From Thioalkalivibrio sulfidiphilus (GTDB lineage: Bacteria > Pseudomonadota > Gammaproteobacteria > Ectothiorhodospirales > Ectothiorhodospiraceae): a stretch of DNA of 42,696 bases. Under the pieces are notes generated by a model. The model made no database searches. It saw nothing but the letters and a program-made list of their open reading frames with translations, and was not told the DNA's origin. Below, one piece after another: positions 7,312-15,892 of this stretch (position 1 is the stretch's first letter; each line of letters begins with the position of its first letter). Location: positions 1 to 42,696 of the forward strand of contig NZ_KB898946.1 of assembly GCF_000377945.1 (NCBI RefSeq), given 5' to 3'. Made by a program: the position numbers and the translations under genes.

Positions 7312-7747
7312 AGATGTGGCGGAACAGACCCACGTCCGGGGAGGGCTCGCGGGGATGGCTGGCCTTCTCGGCCTCCAGGTCCTTGAGCAGCTGGTGGTGG
7401 GCTTCTTCCAGCTTGTGCATGGCATCAGCGTCCAGCTTGGGGAAGATGGTGTTGGCGATGTAGGAGCCCAACTCGTCCATGCAGGACGGCCAGTACTTGC
7501 CGTTCAGGTGGAAGGCGTGGTGGGCGTGCTGGCCCATGGGGTAGCTGTCGAAGCGACGGATCATGGTGAAGGACAGGTCGGCGTCCTTCTCGGTGAAGTC
7601 CTTGGCCCAGTCATACCACCACTTGTAGTACTTCTCCTGCACGGCCTCGCTCATGTCGTGGGCCTCGAAGAAGGCGGCCATGGTGCTGCGCGGGGCCAGC
7701 CCGTAGCGGGTGCCGCGCTTGCCGGCGAAGGGGAAATGTCCAGCCAT
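7310..7747 (-). CDS. Conserved-looking His-rich hypothetical protein between rnfE and nth
   Basis: I do not recognise this 145-residue protein. It has no signal peptide or membrane segment. It is rich in aromatic residues (KYYKWWYDWAKDF) and histidines (GQHAHHAFHLNG, EEAHHQLLKDLE, FRHI), and contains one Cys (WPSCMDELG). The His clusters could bind metal or haem, which is speculation. A GAGGA ribosome site (AGAGGACTTACAC before ATG) and strong G/C third positions support real translation. It sits on the same strand as rnf and nth, separated from rnfE by about 410 bp of repeats, so it probably has its own promoter. Confidence 0.8.
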   Translation of the reverse strand: MAGHFPFAGKRGTRYGLAPRSTMAAFFEAHDMSEAVQEKYYKWWYDWAKDFTEKDADLSFTMIRRFDSYPMGQHAHHAFHLNGKYWPSCMDELGSYIANTIFPKLDADAMHKLEEAHHQLLKDLEAEKASHPREPSPDVGLFRHI

Positions 7748-7860
7748 GTGTAAGTCCTCTTGCGGTCTTGCAGGTTCAGAGGCCGCACTTGCAGCCCTTG
7801 GGAAAATTAGAAACCGCTGAAGTTTACCGATTCACCGCCGCAACGCCAAGCGGGGGATGG

Positions 7861-8144
7861 GAAGTGCGAAGTGTGAATTTAGAGGTGGGAAGTAGGGTTT
7901 TTCCACGCTGTTCGCGGTCCGGGGAGCGCGTCAAAAGCAAACCCTATGTTCTCGCGGAGGCGCGGAGACGCGGAGAAAAGCACAAGAAATGGGGTTCCTC
8001 CGTGTCCCCGTGGCTCCGTGAGAGGACGGGTTTTCCAGAGCCAGACCCGAAAATCCATCCTCTCACGGAGCCACTGAGGCACGGGGAAAACGAAAGATGA
8101 TGATCTGTGCGGTTCTCTGCGTCTCAGCGCCTCCGTGAGAGAAC
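7861..8144. repeat. Heptamer array and double-nested octamer hairpin
   Basis: Five 7-bp units (GAAGTGC, GAAGTGT, GAATTTA, GAGGTGG, GAAGTAG) run from 7861 to 7895. Then comes an octamer element with outer arms 7948-7980 and 8113-8144 (TCGCGGAG, GCGCGGAG, ACGCGGAG type). Inner arms are at 7997-8026 and 8058-8087 (CTCCGTGTCCCCGTGGCTCC type). A small TTTTC/GAAAA pairing is in the centre. The same nested plan recurs at 20702-20893. The block accounts for most of the gap between rnfE and the His-rich gene. Confidence 0.8.
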
Positions 8145-8160
8145 AGGCTCTGGATCTTTC

Positions 8161-8847
8161 TCAGACAGCCGCTTCCACAGGCACCGCGGCGTGGGCCGGT
8201 TGGCGCTTCTGCAGGCGGGCGTCGATGATGTTCTTCAGCGCGATCAGCAGACCCAGGGCGATGAAGGCGCCGGGGGGGAGCAGGGCCAGCAGGAAGCCCC
8301 GGTATTCCTCGAACAGTGTCAGGCCGAAGCCCCGGGCGGCCTCGCCGAACATCAGGTGCGCGTCCGCCAGCAGGGTTCCGTGACCCACCGCCTCGCGCAG
8401 GGCCCCCAGGGCCACCAGCACGCAGGTGAAGCCCAGGCCCATGGCCAGGCCGTCGGCCAGGGCCTTGGGGATGGGTTGCTTGGAGGCGAAGGCCTCGGCG
8501 CGGCCGATGATGGCGCAGTTGGTGACGATCAGGGGGATGAAGATGCCCAGGATCAGGTACAGCTCGTGGAAGAAGGCGTTCATGGCCAGCTCGATGGCGG
8601 TCACCACCGAGGCGATGATCAGCACGAACACCGGGATGCGGATCTCCGGGCGCACCCAGTGACGGATCAGGGACACGGTGACGTTGGAGGCCACCAGGGT
8701 GAGGGTGGTGGCCAGGCCCAGCCCCAGGGCGTTGACCACCGTGCCGGAGATGGCCAGCAGCGGACACAGTCCCAGCAGCTGTACCAGCCCCGGGTTGTTG
8801 TGCCAGAAGCCGTTGGCGTTGATCTCGCGGTAGCTGATGTCACTCAC
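8161..8847 (-). CDS. rnfE: Rnf/Rsx electron transport complex subunit E
   Basis: This 228-residue integral membrane subunit belongs to the Rnf complex, which couples ferredoxin and NAD(H) redox chemistry to ion movement and in some gammaproteobacteria resets SoxR. It shows the RnfA/E fold with about six membrane helices and the paired motifs [21 protein letters not shown] and [21 protein letters not shown], whose Cys residues are thought to hold an Fe-S cluster between RnfA and RnfE. The start is GTG at 8847. It overlaps the rnfG stop by 8 nt, so translation is coupled. It is the last gene of the rnfABCDGE cluster. Confidence 0.95.
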   Translation of the reverse strand: MSDISYREINANGFWHNNPGLVQLLGLCPLLAISGTVVNALGLGLATTLTLVASNVTVSLIRHWVRPEIRIPVFVLIIASVVTAIELAMNAFFHELYLILGIFIPLIVTNCAIIGRAEAFASKQPIPKALADGLAMGLGFTCVLVALGALREAVGHGTLLADAHLMFGEAARGFGLTLFEEYRGFLLALLPPGAFIALGLLIALKNIIDARLQKRQPAHAAVPVEAAV

Positions 8848-9541
8848 GGGGGCTTGCCTCCATTAGTGCTTCTGTCTGGACTGCTCCAGTCTGGGCATCT
8901 TCAGCCGGGGCTGCGTCGACGGGCTGCGCGTCGGGCAGGGGCGCGAACACGATGTCACGGTGCGACTCGAAGTATATCAGCGCGTCGCGCACCGCCGTCA
9001 CCACGGCCCGTGGGGTAATGGTGGCGCCGGTGAACTGGTCGAACACGCCGCCGTCCCGGCGCACCGCCCAGCGGTCGTAGAAGGGATCCAGCAGGCTGCG
9101 TCCGTCGAAGGACAGGATCCAGTCGGAGCGGCCCACCTCGATCTCGTCGCCCAGGCCCGGGGTCTCCCGGTGGCTCACCACCCGCACCCCGTCCAGGGTG
9201 CCGTCCACGCGGATGCCCACCAGCAGGCGGATGGGTCCGCTGTAGCCCCCGGGTGCCACCACGGTAAACACCGCCGCCACCGGCTCCCCGCCAAGGCGTG
9301 CCCGGTAGGCCCGCAGATCACGTCCCCCGAGCAGTTCGTGGGAGAGCAGGACGCTGTCGGCGAGGATGTCGTTGTCGTAGGCCTCGTGGCTGAGGATGTC
9401 GTGCAGGCTGCTAAGCGTGGCCGCCTCGATGTTGGCGGCGATGCGCTCGGCCGTGCCCTGGTACACGAAGGCCACCAGGGCCGTGCCCACCACGCCGAAC
9501 AGGGCCAGCAGCACGCCGGAGATGATGATGTTGCGCATCAT
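8840..9541 (-). CDS. rnfG: Rnf complex subunit G (flavoprotein)
   Basis: This 233-residue periplasm-facing subunit is anchored by one N-terminal membrane helix (about residues 4-27) and carries covalent FMN. The flavinylation motif is TGATIT, with acceptor T174, in [15 protein letters not shown]. Before it come the conserved [12 protein letters not shown] and [14 protein letters not shown]. The ATG at 9541 overlaps the rnfD stop (ATGA), and a second ATG follows at once. The C-terminal tail is acidic and Ala-rich. Order and overlap place it firmly in the rnf operon. Confidence 0.94.
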   Translation of the reverse strand: MMRNIIISGVLLALFGVVGTALVAFVYQGTAERIAANIEAATLSSLHDILSHEAYDNDILADSVLLSHELLGGRDLRAYRARLGGEPVAAVFTVVAPGGYSGPIRLLVGIRVDGTLDGVRVVSHRETPGLGDEIEVGRSDWILSFDGRSLLDPFYDRWAVRRDGGVFDQFTGATITPRAVVTAVRDALIYFESHRDIVFAPLPDAQPVDAAPAEDAQTGAVQTEALMEASPRE

Positions 9542-10596
9542 GGCGTGCCACCGTTCTCGCGCCGCGGCGGCTTCTGGCCGAACACCCTTGGCCGGGTGTA
9601 GTGGTCGATGGTGGGCGCGGCCATGTTCATGAGCAGCACGGCGAAGGCCACCGCGTCCGGGTAGTTGCCCCAGGTGCGGATCACGTAGATGAGCACGCCG
9701 ATGCCGAGGCCGTAGAGGATGCGCCCCATCGGCGTGGTGCTGGCGGACACCGGGTCCGTGGCGATGAAGAAGGCACCCAGGATGGCGGCGCCGCTGAACA
9801 CGTGGAAGGCGGGCGAGGCGTAGGCGTCCGGGTCGACGATCCAGAACAGCCCTGCGGTAACGGCCAGCCCGCCCAGCACCGCCACCGGGATGTGCCAGGT
9901 GATCACGCGCATGAACAGCAGGGCGATGCCGCCGAGCAGGAACCAGTTGCCGATCCATTCCCAGCCCTTGCCGGAGAAATCGCCGAACAGCGGGTTGTCC
10001 CGGATCTCCGTGATGGTCAGGTTCCTGCCCAACTCGGTCTTCATGAGATCGAGCGGCGTGGCGGTGGTGATGGCGTCCCAGGTGAGACCGGGCGGCAGCT
10101 GGCCCAGGAAGATGGCGGCCAGGGCCTGCATGGGGCCGAAGCTCACTTCGGACAGGGGCATGGGCGGCAGCCACAGGGTCATCTCCCGGGGGAAGGACAG
10201 CAGCACCACCACGTAGCCCACCATCGCCGGGTTGAAGGGGTTGTAGCCCAGGCCGCCGTAGAGGTGCTTGGCCACCACGATGGCAAAGCCGACCCCCACC
10301 AGGGTCACCCACCAGGGCGTGAGCGGCGGCAGGGCCAGGGCGAACAGCCAGCCGGTGACCACCGCGCTGTAGTCGGAGAGGGTCGGGATCACCGGCCGCC
10401 GGCGCAGCACCAGCATGAGCGCCTCGAGGCCCACGGCCAGCACCACCGCCAGGGCCACGTTGATCAGCACGCCCCAGCCGAAGTACCAGGCCATGGCGAG
10501 CGTGCCCGGCACCAGGGCGTAGAGCACGCGGCGCATCACCTGGCCCACGTTGTGGGCAGGGGTCATGTGGGGGGAGGTTTGGGTGCGGAAGTGCAT
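9538..10596 (-). CDS. rnfD: Rnf complex subunit D (membrane flavoprotein)
   Basis: This 352-residue polytopic membrane subunit carries covalently bound FMN. It has about nine hydrophobic segments. The family motif AKHLYGGLGYNPFNPAMVGYV is at about residues 109-129. The flavinylation site is ITTATPLD with T180, matching the Ser/Thr-x-ATPLD motif of RnfD. I keep the start at 10596 because MHFRTQTSP aligns with the known RnfD N-terminus (F-R-x4-S-P), although no ribosome site is visible. The 14 nt before the ATG, CCACTGCCTTTAAA, are the tail of a 7-bp repeat array that lies between rnfC and rnfD. Confidence 0.95.
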   Translation of the reverse strand: MHFRTQTSPHMTPAHNVGQVMRRVLYALVPGTLAMAWYFGWGVLINVALAVVLAVGLEALMLVLRRRPVIPTLSDYSAVVTGWLFALALPPLTPWWVTLVGVGFAIVVAKHLYGGLGYNPFNPAMVGYVVVLLSFPREMTLWLPPMPLSEVSFGPMQALAAIFLGQLPPGLTWDAITTATPLDLMKTELGRNLTITEIRDNPLFGDFSGKGWEWIGNWFLLGGIALLFMRVITWHIPVAVLGGLAVTAGLFWIVDPDAYASPAFHVFSGAAILGAFFIATDPVSASTTPMGRILYGLGIGVLIYVIRTWGNYPDAVAFAVLLMNMAAPTIDHYTRPRVFGQKPPRRENGGTP

Positions 10597-10604
10597 TTAA
10601 AGGC

Positions 10605-10635
10605 AGTGGCTAGTGGCAAGTCTCAAGTGGCAAGG
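10605..10635. repeat. Heptamer array between rnfC and rnfD
   Basis: Units AGTGGCT, AGTGGCA, AGTCTCA and AGTGGCA (plus strand) run from 10605 to 10632. On the rnf coding strand the array ends in GCCTTTAA directly before the rnfD ATG. No opposite arm is present, but a short GACAGC-ATC-GCTGTC hairpin lies between the array and the rnfC stop. The array sits inside the rnf transcription unit. Confidence 0.8.
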
Positions 10636-10662
10636 AAAGTCGGTGACAGCATCGCTGTCCAA

Positions 10663-12261
10663 TCAGCCCGACGGTTCCTTATCTGCCTTCTCTGCGCTCA
10701 TCTGTTCGGCTTCCTGGGCGGCCTTGCGGGCCTTGGCTCGTTCCAGGGCGGCCTGGATGGCGGCCTTCTTGGGGTCGTCGGCGGTGTCGTCCTGCTTGGC
10801 GGCCAGGGCGGCCTTCTTGCGGGCCAGGCGCTCGGCCTTCTCCCGTTCTTCCTGTTCCAGGCGCGCCTGGCGGAACTCGTGGCGCTCACGGGCGATGTCC
10901 GCCTTCCTGCGCTCCCGTTCCTGGGCCCAGATCTCGTTCTTGGCGAAGCGGTAGTACTGTACCAGAGGAATGTTGCTGGGACAGACGTAGGCGCAACAGC
11001 CGCACTCGATGCAGTCGAACAGGCTGTAGTCCTGGGCCTTGTCGAAGTCCTTGGCCCGGGCGAACCAGTACAGCTGCTGGGGCAGCAGCTGCGCCGGGCA
11101 GACCTCGGCGCACTGGCCGCAGCGGATGCAGGGCATCACCGGCCCCGGCGGGGCCACGTCCTCGTGGCTGGCGGCCAGGATGCAGTTGGTGCCCTTGACC
11201 ACGGGGATCGCGTCGCTCTGCAGGGCGAAGCCCATCATGGGCCCGCCCATGATCAGCCGGCTCACCTCATCGGTGTAGCCCTCGGCGGCGGCCACCAGGT
11301 CGGCGATGGGGGTGCCGATCAGCACCTCCAGGTTGCGGGGGTGCTGCACGCCTTTGCCGGTGACGGTGATGATGCGTGAGATCAGTGGCTCGCCGTGGGC
11401 CACCGCCCGGTAGATGGCGTAGGCGGTGCCCACGTTCTGGCACACTATGCCGATGTCCGCCGGCAGTCCCTGGCTGGGCACCTCCCGGCCTGTGAGCACC
11501 TGGATCAGCTGGCGCTCGCCACCGGCGGGATACAGGCTGGGGATGGGCACGATGCGGATGCCGTGGGCCTCATCCCCGCCCAGGGCATCGCGCATGGCGG
11601 CGATGGCGCCGCTCATGTGGTCCTCGATACCGATCAGGCAGCAGCGCGGCTTGAGGGCCTGCATGAGGATGCGGATGCCCTCGATCACGCCCCGGGCATG
11701 GGTGCGCATGAGGGAATCGTCGCAGGTGATGTAGGGCTCGCACTCGGCGCCGTTGATGACCAGGCAGTCCAGCGTCTGGCCCGGGCGCGGCGTGATCTTC
11801 ACGGCGGAGGGGAAGGCGGCCCCGCCCAGGCCCACGATGCCTGCCTCACGGATGCGGTTGCGCAGGCTCACCGGGTCGGCGTCGAGATAGTCCTCGATGG
11901 GTGGCAGGCGGCTCTCGCCCCAGGATTCACGGCCATCCGGTTCGATCACCACGCAGGGGGCGGACAGGCCGGAAGGGTGGGGCACCGGGTGATCGGCGAT
12001 CTCCACCACGCGCCCGGAGGTGGGGGCATGGACCGCTGCGCCCACGTAGGTGTCGCAGCGTCCGATCAGCTGACCCTTGTTCACCCGATCCCCCGGCGCC
12101 ACGCAGGCCTCGGCGGACTCGCCGATGTGCTGGCGCAGGGGCACGATCAGGCGCGCCGGGATGCGCATGGGCAGCACCGGATCCCGGGTACTCTCCTCCT
12201 TGTGGCGGGGCAGATGCAACCCGCCGTGGAAGCGATGCAGCTTGTGGGCCTGTTCGGTCAT
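10663..12261 (-). CDS. rnfC: Rnf complex subunit C (Fe-S / flavin electron-input subunit)
   Basis: This 532-residue soluble subunit resembles the Nqo1/NuoF fold and exchanges electrons with NAD(H). Seen in order: an N-terminal HxFxGGLHLPRHKE region, a barrel-sandwich-like segment (VGAAVHAPTSGRVVEI), a GLGGAAFPSAVK nucleotide/flavin motif, and NGAECEPYI. Two ferredoxin motifs follow, CIRCGQCAEVCP and CIECGCCAYVCP. Beyond these is a long charged Ala/Glu/Lys/Arg-rich tail, probably coiled, as in gammaproteobacterial RnfC, where it links to RnfB. It is separated from rnfB by a 170-bp gap holding an octamer hairpin. Confidence 0.96.
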   Translation of the reverse strand: MTEQAHKLHRFHGGLHLPRHKEESTRDPVLPMRIPARLIVPLRQHIGESAEACVAPGDRVNKGQLIGRCDTYVGAAVHAPTSGRVVEIADHPVPHPSGLSAPCVVIEPDGRESWGESRLPPIEDYLDADPVSLRNRIREAGIVGLGGAAFPSAVKITPRPGQTLDCLVINGAECEPYITCDDSLMRTHARGVIEGIRILMQALKPRCCLIGIEDHMSGAIAAMRDALGGDEAHGIRIVPIPSLYPAGGERQLIQVLTGREVPSQGLPADIGIVCQNVGTAYAIYRAVAHGEPLISRIITVTGKGVQHPRNLEVLIGTPIADLVAAAEGYTDEVSRLIMGGPMMGFALQSDAIPVVKGTNCILAASHEDVAPPGPVMPCIRCGQCAEVCPAQLLPQQLYWFARAKDFDKAQDYSLFDCIECGCCAYVCPSNIPLVQYYRFAKNEIWAQERERRKADIARERHEFRQARLEQEEREKAERLARKKAALAAKQDDTADDPKKAAIQAALERAKARKAAQEAEQMSAEKADKEPSG

Positions 12262-12313
12262 TGATGGTGAAGCATTCTAACCCGGTTTGGGCGGGGCGGC
12301 GGGTGAAAAGCCT

Positions 12314-12415
12314 TCAACGCAAAGACGCAGAGGCGCAAAGGACGCAAAGAAAATCTTTCAGGGGTTTAAACCCAAAATGTTTTTTTGCGTCCTTTGCGCC
12401 TTCGCGTCTTTGCGT
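12314..12415. repeat. Inverted octamer array between rnfB and rnfC
   Basis: The left arm at about 12314-12350 has units ACGCAAAG, ACGCAGAG, GCGCAAAG and ACGCAAAG. The right arm at about 12380-12415 is complementary (TTTGCGTCC, TTTGCGCC, TTCGCGTC, TTTGCGTTG). The loop contains a perfect GGGTTTAAACCC palindrome at 12362-12373. It is related to the element at 14530-14634. It lies within the rnf operon, so readthrough transcripts would contain a long stem. Confidence 0.88.
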
Positions 12416-12431
12416 TGGATGTTCCCCTCAC

Positions 12432-12998
12432 TCAGGAAGACACCGCCTCCCGGTCAGCGGACTGGGTCTCGCCGGCCGGGAAGGGCCACTTCCAGGTGCT
12501 GATGTCCGGAGCGATGGGCACCATGTAGATGCAGTCCACCGGGCAGGGTTCGATGCACAGCTCGCAGCCGGTGCACTCGGATTCGATCACCGTGTGCATC
12601 TGCTTGGCGGCGCCCAGGATGGCGTCCACCGGGCAGGCCTGGATGCACAGGGTACAGCCGATGCATACCTGCTCGTCGATGATGGCCACGCTGGGCGGCT
12701 TGGTCTCGCCCTCCACGGGCTTGGGGTCCCGGCCCAGCAGGTCGGCGAGCGCCAGCACCGTGGCCTCGCCGCCGGGCGGGCAGCGGTTGATATCCGCCTC
12801 GCCGGCGGCGATGGCCTCGGCGTAGGGGCGGCAGCCGGCATAGCTGCACTGACCGCACTGGGTCTGGGGCAGCAGGGCGTCGATCTGGTCCACCACCGGA
12901 TCGCTTTCCACCCGAAAGCGCACGGCGGAATAGCCCAGTAGCAGGCCGAACACGGCGGCCAGGGTGCTGATGGCGAGGGTGGCGGCAAGCACGCTCAC
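12432..12998 (-). CDS. rnfB: Rnf complex subunit B (polyferredoxin)
   Basis: This 188-residue subunit has one N-terminal membrane helix (about 3-24) and a cytoplasmic Fe-S domain. The first cluster motif is [16 protein letters not shown] with a later CPPGG (the RnfB/Fe-S domain). Two ferredoxin motifs follow, [16 protein letters not shown] and [16 protein letters not shown]. RnfB is thought to accept electrons from ferredoxin. The start is GTG at 12998, 6 nt after the rnfA stop. Its Cys content and length match gammaproteobacterial RnfB/RsxB. Confidence 0.96.
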   Translation of the reverse strand: MSVLAATLAISTLAAVFGLLLGYSAVRFRVESDPVVDQIDALLPQTQCGQCSYAGCRPYAEAIAAGEADINRCPPGGEATVLALADLLGRDPKPVEGETKPPSVAIIDEQVCIGCTLCIQACPVDAILGAAKQMHTVIESECTGCELCIEPCPVDCIYMVPIAPDISTWKWPFPAGETQSADREAVSS

Positions 12999-13004
12999 GG
13001 GGCC

Positions 13005-13583
13005 TCACTTCACCAGGCCGATGAAGCCCATGAAGCCGAGCGACATGAGCCCCGCGGTGATCAGGGCGATGGCGTTGCCCTTGAACGGCAGGGGCACGTC
13101 CGCCACCGCCACCCGCTCGCGGATGGAGGCGAACAGCACCAGCACCAGGGAGAAGCCCACCGCGGCACCCAGCCCGTAGAGGGCGGACTCGATGAAGCCG
13201 TGGGCCTCCTGCACGTTGAGCAGGGCCACGCCCAGCACCGCGCAGTTGGTGGTGATCAGGGGCAGGAAGATGCCCAGCACGTTGTAGAGCAGGGGGCTGG
13301 TCTTGTGCACCACCATCTCGGTGAACTGCACCACCGCGGCGATCACCAGGATGAAGGCGATGGTGCGCAGGTATTCCAGGCCCAGGGGCGCCAGCAGGTA
13401 TTCGTTGACCAGGTAGGAGCACACGGAGGAGAGCGTGAGCACGAAGGTGGTGGCCAGCCCCATGCCGGTGGCGGTCTCCACCTTGCGCGACACCCCCATG
13501 AACGGACACAACCCCAGGAACTTCACCAGGACGAAGTTGTTCACCAGCACGGTGCTGATCAGGATGAGGGCGTATTCGGTCAT
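13005..13583 (-). CDS. rnfA: Rnf complex subunit A
   Basis: This 192-residue integral membrane subunit has six predicted helices and is paralogous to RnfE. Family motifs are [18 protein letters not shown] near the N-terminus and [21 protein letters not shown] in the middle. The two Cys residues match those proposed to hold a [2Fe-2S] cluster with RnfE. It is the first gene of the rnfABCDGE cluster on the minus strand. The upstream gap (13584-13825) holds a large inverted octamer element, and no clear promoter could be assigned there. Confidence 0.96.
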   Translation of the reverse strand: MTEYALILISTVLVNNFVLVKFLGLCPFMGVSRKVETATGMGLATTFVLTLSSVCSYLVNEYLLAPLGLEYLRTIAFILVIAAVVQFTEMVVHKTSPLLYNVLGIFLPLITTNCAVLGVALLNVQEAHGFIESALYGLGAAVGFSLVLVLFASIRERVAVADVPLPFKGNAIALITAGLMSLGFMGFIGLVK

Positions 13584-13650
13584 CGTTCGTCAGTATCCGG
13601 CGCCAGCCTTCGGGCTGCAACCGGGTTGGGATTGGGGTTAAAGGATGGAA

Positions 13651-13815
13651 GGGCTTGCCGCGGAGACGCGGAGGCGCAGAGAAAATCAATCTGACAGGAT
13701 TTACATGATGAACATGATTTCAAAAGGCCGTTCGGATTTCCTTATTTAATCCTGTTCATCATGTAAATCCTGTCCAGTGTTTTAACTTCTCTGGCCTCCG
13801 CGCCTCTGCGGCAAT
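13651..13815. repeat. Nested inverted octamer repeat between mtnC and rnfA
   Basis: The outer arm at 13651-13685 begins CTTGCCGCGGAGACGCGG and faces 13787-13815. Inner arms at 13693-13720 and 13748-13774 carry GACAGGATTTACATGATG and its near-perfect complement, which themselves show a 9-bp rhythm. This is a sister copy of the 5790-5940 element. It fills the gap between two same-strand genes, mtnC and rnfA. Confidence 0.85.
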
Positions 13816-13825
13816 CTTGCGGTTT

Positions 13826-14500
13826 TCAAACCCGAATCCCGGAAAAATCCGTCGCCACCGGGTGCGGGCCGAAGTCTTCGCCGCTGCCGGCGCGGTCCAG
13901 CGCGGTGGTCTTCATGCCGGCCTCGGCGGCGGCGTCCAGTTCGGCGCGCAGGTCGGAGAGGAACAGCACTTCCCGGGGCTCAACACCCAGTTCCTTGGCG
14001 ATGGCCTTGTAGGAGGCGGTGTCGCGCTTGCCGCCGATGCGGGTGTCGAAGTAGGCCTCGAACAGGGGGTTCAGGTCGCCGTAGGCGGTGTGGCCGAACA
14101 GCAGCTTCTGGGCGTGCACCGAGCCGGAGGAGTAGACGGCCAGCCGGAGGCCCTGCTGGTGCCACTGGCGCAGGTGCTCAACGGCGTCCTCGTAGACATG
14201 ACCCTGGAAGTCGCCGCGCGTATAGCCATCCTCCCAGATCAGCCCCTGGAGCGCCTTCAGCGGGGTGATCTTCTGGTCGTTGTCGATCCAGCCGATCATG
14301 CGCTCGATCAGCGCCTCCTCGTCCAGCTCCCCGCCGGCATAGGCCCGGGCGTCCGCCAGCAGGCGCTTCACCTCGGGATCGTCTCGGTGGCCGCGCACGA
14401 ACTCGGGCAGGTGTTCCCGGGCATAGGGAAACAGCACGTCCTTCACAAAGGACAGGCTGGAGGTGGTGCCTTCGATGTCGGTGAGGATGATCTTGGTCAT
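13826..14500 (-). CDS. mtnC: Enolase-phosphatase E1 (methionine salvage)
   Basis: This 224-residue HAD-superfamily phosphatase enolises and dephosphorylates 2,3-diketo-5-methylthiopentyl-1-phosphate to the acireductone used by MtnD. The HAD motif I appears as LTDIEGTTSSLSFVKDVLFPY at the N-terminus. Motif II is VYSSGSVHAQKLLFGHT. The C-terminal motifs are GGKRDTASY and EVLFLSDLRAELDAA. Length fits the bacterial MtnC family. It is the last gene of the metG-mtnB-mtnD-mtnC cluster and is separated from mtnD by an inverted octamer repeat rather than by tight spacing. Confidence 0.95.
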   Translation of the reverse strand: MTKIILTDIEGTTSSLSFVKDVLFPYAREHLPEFVRGHRDDPEVKRLLADARAYAGGELDEEALIERMIGWIDNDQKITPLKALQGLIWEDGYTRGDFQGHVYEDAVEHLRQWHQQGLRLAVYSSGSVHAQKLLFGHTAYGDLNPLFEAYFDTRIGGKRDTASYKAIAKELGVEPREVLFLSDLRAELDAAAEAGMKTTALDRAGSGEDFGPHPVATDFSGIRV

Positions 14501-14529
14501 GGTCAGGTTACCGGGTCAGTCTGGGTAAC

Positions 14530-14634
14530 CGCGACGCAAAGACGCGAAGACGCAGAGGTTCGCAAAGAAAATCTTTTGGGGTTTGAAAAGAAAAAACCTT
14601 TGCGGCTCTTTGCGTCTTCGCGTCTTTGCGTCGC
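14530..14634. repeat. Inverted octamer array between mtnD and mtnC
   Basis: The left arm at 14530-14572 has units ACGCAAAG, ACGCGAAG and ACGCAGAG followed by TTCGCAAAG. The right arm at about 14598-14634 is complementary and ends in TTTGCGTCGC. The loop holds CTTTTGGGG and a facing A-rich stretch. The outer tip pairs GCGACGC with GCGTCGC, where the related 12.3-kb copy pairs CAACGC with GCGTTG, so the two tips differ by matched changes. Confidence 0.88.
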
Positions 14635-14644
14635 GGTCCCAATC

Positions 14645-15187
14645 TCACTCGCCGAAGCGAGGAAAGCGGCTGGCGATGTCGCTGCCGGTGAAGTGGGCCA
14701 CCCAGCCTTCCGGGTTGGAGAACAGCCGGATGGCGGTGAAGCGGGGCTCGGGGCCCATGTCGAACCAGTGGGTGGTGTTGTCGGGCACGCTGATGAGATC
14801 GCCCTTCTCGCACAGCACTGTGTAGACCTTGTCGTTCTTGTGGATGTAGAACAGGCCCTGGCCGTCCACGAAGAAACGCACCTCGTCCTCGCTGTGGGTG
14901 TGCTCGTCCAGGAACTTGGCCCGCAGGGCCTCCCGCTGGGGGTGGTCGGGGGTCAGGCTCACCACGTCCACGGACTTGAAGCCGTTCTCCTGCATGAGTC
15001 GTTCCACGTCGGCCTGGTAGGCCTCGAGGATCTCCTCCTGGCTGGCGCCGGGGGCCACGGGTTTGCTGGCATCCCAGCGCTCGAAGCGCACGCCGATGGC
15101 GTTGAGTTCGCGGCGGATGTCGTCGAACTCGGTGAAGCGCCGGGCCTGGCCCGGGTCATTGTCCGCGTAGATGCTCAGTGCGCTCAC
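14645..15187 (-). CDS. mtnD: Acireductone dioxygenase
   Basis: This 180-residue cupin-fold metalloenzyme oxidises the acireductone of the methionine salvage pathway to 2-keto-4-methylthiobutyrate plus formate when it holds Fe(II). With Ni(II) an off-pathway reaction releases CO. The metal ligands are visible as HTHSEDE (H-x-H-x3-E) and the later His in NTTHWFDMG. Start is GTG at 15187, overlapping the mtnB stop by 4 nt (GTGA), so the two are coupled. Length and motifs match bacterial MtnD closely. Confidence 0.95.
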   Translation of the reverse strand: MSALSIYADNDPGQARRFTEFDDIRRELNAIGVRFERWDASKPVAPGASQEEILEAYQADVERLMQENGFKSVDVVSLTPDHPQREALRAKFLDEHTHSEDEVRFFVDGQGLFYIHKNDKVYTVLCEKGDLISVPDNTTHWFDMGPEPRFTAIRLFSNPEGWVAHFTGSDIASRFPRFGE

Positions 15188-15807
15188 GATCTCAACCTCC
15201 GCATTTGCATGTCACATTCAAACAGGAACTCGAAGGCCTCCATGTGCCGGCGTGCCGCCGCCACGTCCTGGCCCCAGGTGTAGAGGCCGTGGCCCTCGAT
15301 CAGGTAGCCGGGGATGTTGGGCTCCCGGTTCATCAGCTCGTCCACCCGCGCCGCCAGCTGGCGGATGTCCTGGTCGTTGGCGAACACCGGCACGTTCAGA
15401 TGCGTCTGGTGGGTGTCGATGCCCGGAAAGGCCTTCAGCACCTCGTAGTCCTCGATCACCAGCCCGCCGGGGGACAGCTTGGAGAGCACCGTGGCGTTCA
15501 CCGAGTGGGTGTGCAGCACGGCGCCCAGGTCCGGGAAGCGGCGGTACAGGACGATGTGCAGGAAGGCCTCCGCCGAGGGGCGCTTGCCCTCGGAGATCAC
15601 GTTGCCGTCCAGGTCCACCACCATCAGGTCGTCCTCGGTGAGCTCGCCCTTGTGTCGCCCGGAGACGGTCACGGCCATGTGGTGCCCGTCCAGGCGCGCG
15701 GAAAAGTTGCCCGCCGTGGCCGGCACCCAGCCCCGCTCGAAGAAGAAGTGCCCCGCCGCGATCAGCTCCGCCGCGCGCACCTTGAAATTGGGATCCTGTT
15801 CGTTCAT
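15184..15807 (-). CDS. mtnB: Methylthioribulose-1-phosphate dehydratase
   Basis: This 207-residue class II aldolase-family enzyme dehydrates 5-methylthioribulose-1-phosphate in methionine salvage. The zinc site is visible as [12 protein letters not shown] (H-x-H) with a third His in [10 protein letters not shown]. The N-terminal GNFSARLDG and [21 protein letters not shown] match the family. It is preceded by metG on the same strand, with the whole 85-nt gap made of a 7-bp inverted repeat ending CCTTTAA next to the ATG. No ribosome site is evident in that gap, so translation may depend on an unusual leader. Confidence 0.94.
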   Translation of the reverse strand: MNEQDPNFKVRAAELIAAGHFFFERGWVPATAGNFSARLDGHHMAVTVSGRHKGELTEDDLMVVDLDGNVISEGKRPSAEAFLHIVLYRRFPDLGAVLHTHSVNATVLSKLSPGGLVIEDYEVLKAFPGIDTHQTHLNVPVFANDQDIRQLAARVDELMNREPNIPGYLIEGHGLYTWGQDVAAARRHMEAFEFLFECDMQMRRLRS

Positions 15808-15815
15808 TTAAAGGC

Positions 15816-15890
15816 TGTCCGTTGTCAGTGGTCCGTTGTCCGTTGATCAAGGCCTTCAACAACTGACCACTGACAACGGACAACTGACAG
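15816..15890. repeat. Inverted heptamer array filling the metG-mtnB gap
   Basis: The left arm at 15816-15850 has units TGTCCGT, TGTCAGT, GGTCCGT, TGTCCGT and TGATCAA. The right arm at 15857-15890 is the facing complement (AACTGAC, CACTGAC, AACGGAC, AACTGAC). On the coding strand it starts 2 nt after the metG TAG stop and ends at the mtnB leader. It would form a stem of about 30 bp in the metG-mtnB mRNA. Similar AACTGAC-type heptamers are known as STRR repeats in filamentous cyanobacteria. Confidence 0.88.
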
Positions 15891-15892
15891 AA

